From: a virus
IMG/VR virus record: IMGVR_UViG_3300020160_001962
Coordinates: 1 to 23,640 of that record
Reading direction: 5' to 3' (one strand)
Length of the DNA: 23,640 nucleotides
In this document: positions 23,220 to 23,640 of the stretch, piece by piece
How the letters are laid out: every line of letters begins with the position of its first letter
Numbering within the stretch: the stretch's first letter is position 1
Position numbers and translations under genes: made by a program
Notes under the pieces: model-generated
Seen by the model: the letters and a program-made list of their open reading frames with translations, nothing else
Databases searched by the model: none
Told to the model about the DNA's origin: nothing

Positions 23220-23640
23220 ATGAAATACTTAAAAATATACGAAAATTTTATGGATTCAAGGAATTCAGGAATTGCTGCTGACTTAGAAGCAGGTGAAATA
23301 GAAAATGACCAAATCTATTCTGATATGGATGATGATAACTTTGGTACAGAAGAATCTCAATTTGGTGCAGAAGAAATTTTAGCTAAATGGGAAGAAACAT
23401 TTGGTGATAAAACTCCAACTACACAAGAAAAATATGATTTTTATCATGATTTAAGACAAGAAGGATTTGATGGGATATTAATCTTTGATACACTTGGTGA
23501 TAAAATGAATAGAGAAGAAGATGAATATAGTTTTGATGATGATATTCATGAAAGTAATGAAGTATGTGATCCTTGTGGAGATGATGAAGAAGACAAGGAA
23601 AAAGAAGAGAACCAAGATGATGAAGAGCTTGATGAAGAAT
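23220..23640 (+). CDS. Acidic protein with capsid-targeting-like N-terminus (partial, C-terminus off window)
   Basis: The ATG at 23220 lies 8 nt after the DHH stop, and the frame stays open for 140 codons to the window edge. The first residues, MKYLKIYENFMDS, are very close to the MKYIKLFLES start of the ART-like protein and hold an [IL]-x-E site (Ile6-Glu8). The rest is strongly acidic (DMDDDN, EEDEYSFDDD, GDDEEDKEKEE). A CDPC pair (CDPCGDD) lies near residue 120. No family is recognised. It may be an internal capsid or prohead-core component, from composition and N-terminus only. Confidence 0.7.
   Translation, partial: MKYLKIYENFMDSRNSGIAADLEAGEIENDQIYSDMDDDNFGTEESQFGAEEILAKWEETFGDKTPTTQEKYDFYHDLRQEGFDGILIFDTLGDKMNREEDEYSFDDDIHESNEVCDPCGDDEEDKEKEENQDDEELDEE

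Overview
This is an AT-rich (roughly 70% or more A+T) window from the genome of a large tailed phage with a contractile-tail (myovirus) layout. The phage-type evidence is a baseplate and spike block, a UvsW-type helicase, a stand-alone ClpP-like protease, a DNA methyltransferase, two free-standing homing endonucleases and a group of proteins whose N-termini look like T4 capsid-targeting peptides. I see no clear Shine-Dalgarno sequences before the starts. Together with the low GC this fits a Bacteroidota (flavobacterial-type) host, but the host is an inference. Every recognised gene starts with ATG. Stops are TAA or TAG, and none is TGA.

Layout. 1-719: two minus-strand genes, a HAD-like protein cut by the window edge and a very acidic small protein, separated by a hairpin terminator. 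833-2647: a plus-strand operon of ClpP-like protease, unknown protein and DNA methyltransferase, ending in a palindromic terminator shared with the convergent minus-strand Lys/Pro-rich protein (2677-3120). 3255-4865: UvsW-like helicase. 4909-13829: plus-strand baseplate block of hub-like protein, GH19 tail lysozyme, tail-tube/baseplate protein, an inserted EDxHD-type homing endonuclease and a gp5-like OB-fold spike. 13826-17919: minus-strand baseplate operon of a large structural protein, a small baseplate protein and a CHAP/NlpC-like peptidoglycan peptidase. It converges on the spike gene with overlapping stop codons. 17952-18365: minus-strand unknown. 18457-19297: a 47-residue helix-turn-helix protein overlapping a GIY-YIG homing endonuclease. 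19318-23640: amidoligase-like protein, ADP-ribosyltransferase-like protein, DHH phosphoesterase and an acidic protein cut by the window edge.

How the parts fit. The two baseplate operons encode a puncturing device that carries at least two cell-wall hydrolases (GH19 and a Cys/His peptidase). These share a short acidic motif that may dock both on the same partner. A separate set of proteins (HAD-like, ART-like, DHH, acidic) shares short hydrophobic/basic N-termini of the form M-K-x-[IL]-x-x-[FY], most followed by [IL]-x-E. This resembles the T4 signal for packaging proteins into the prohead and suggests a cargo that is injected with the DNA.

Regulation. A motif TAATATATA lies upstream of nearly every gene that could begin a transcription unit and is absent before genes inside operons. 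Its distance to the ATG falls in two classes, 4-8 nt and 19-23 nt. If it is a late-promoter box, the first class would give leaderless mRNAs.

No tRNA gene, CRISPR array or insertion sequence was seen. There is no gene-free stretch longer than about 140 bases.
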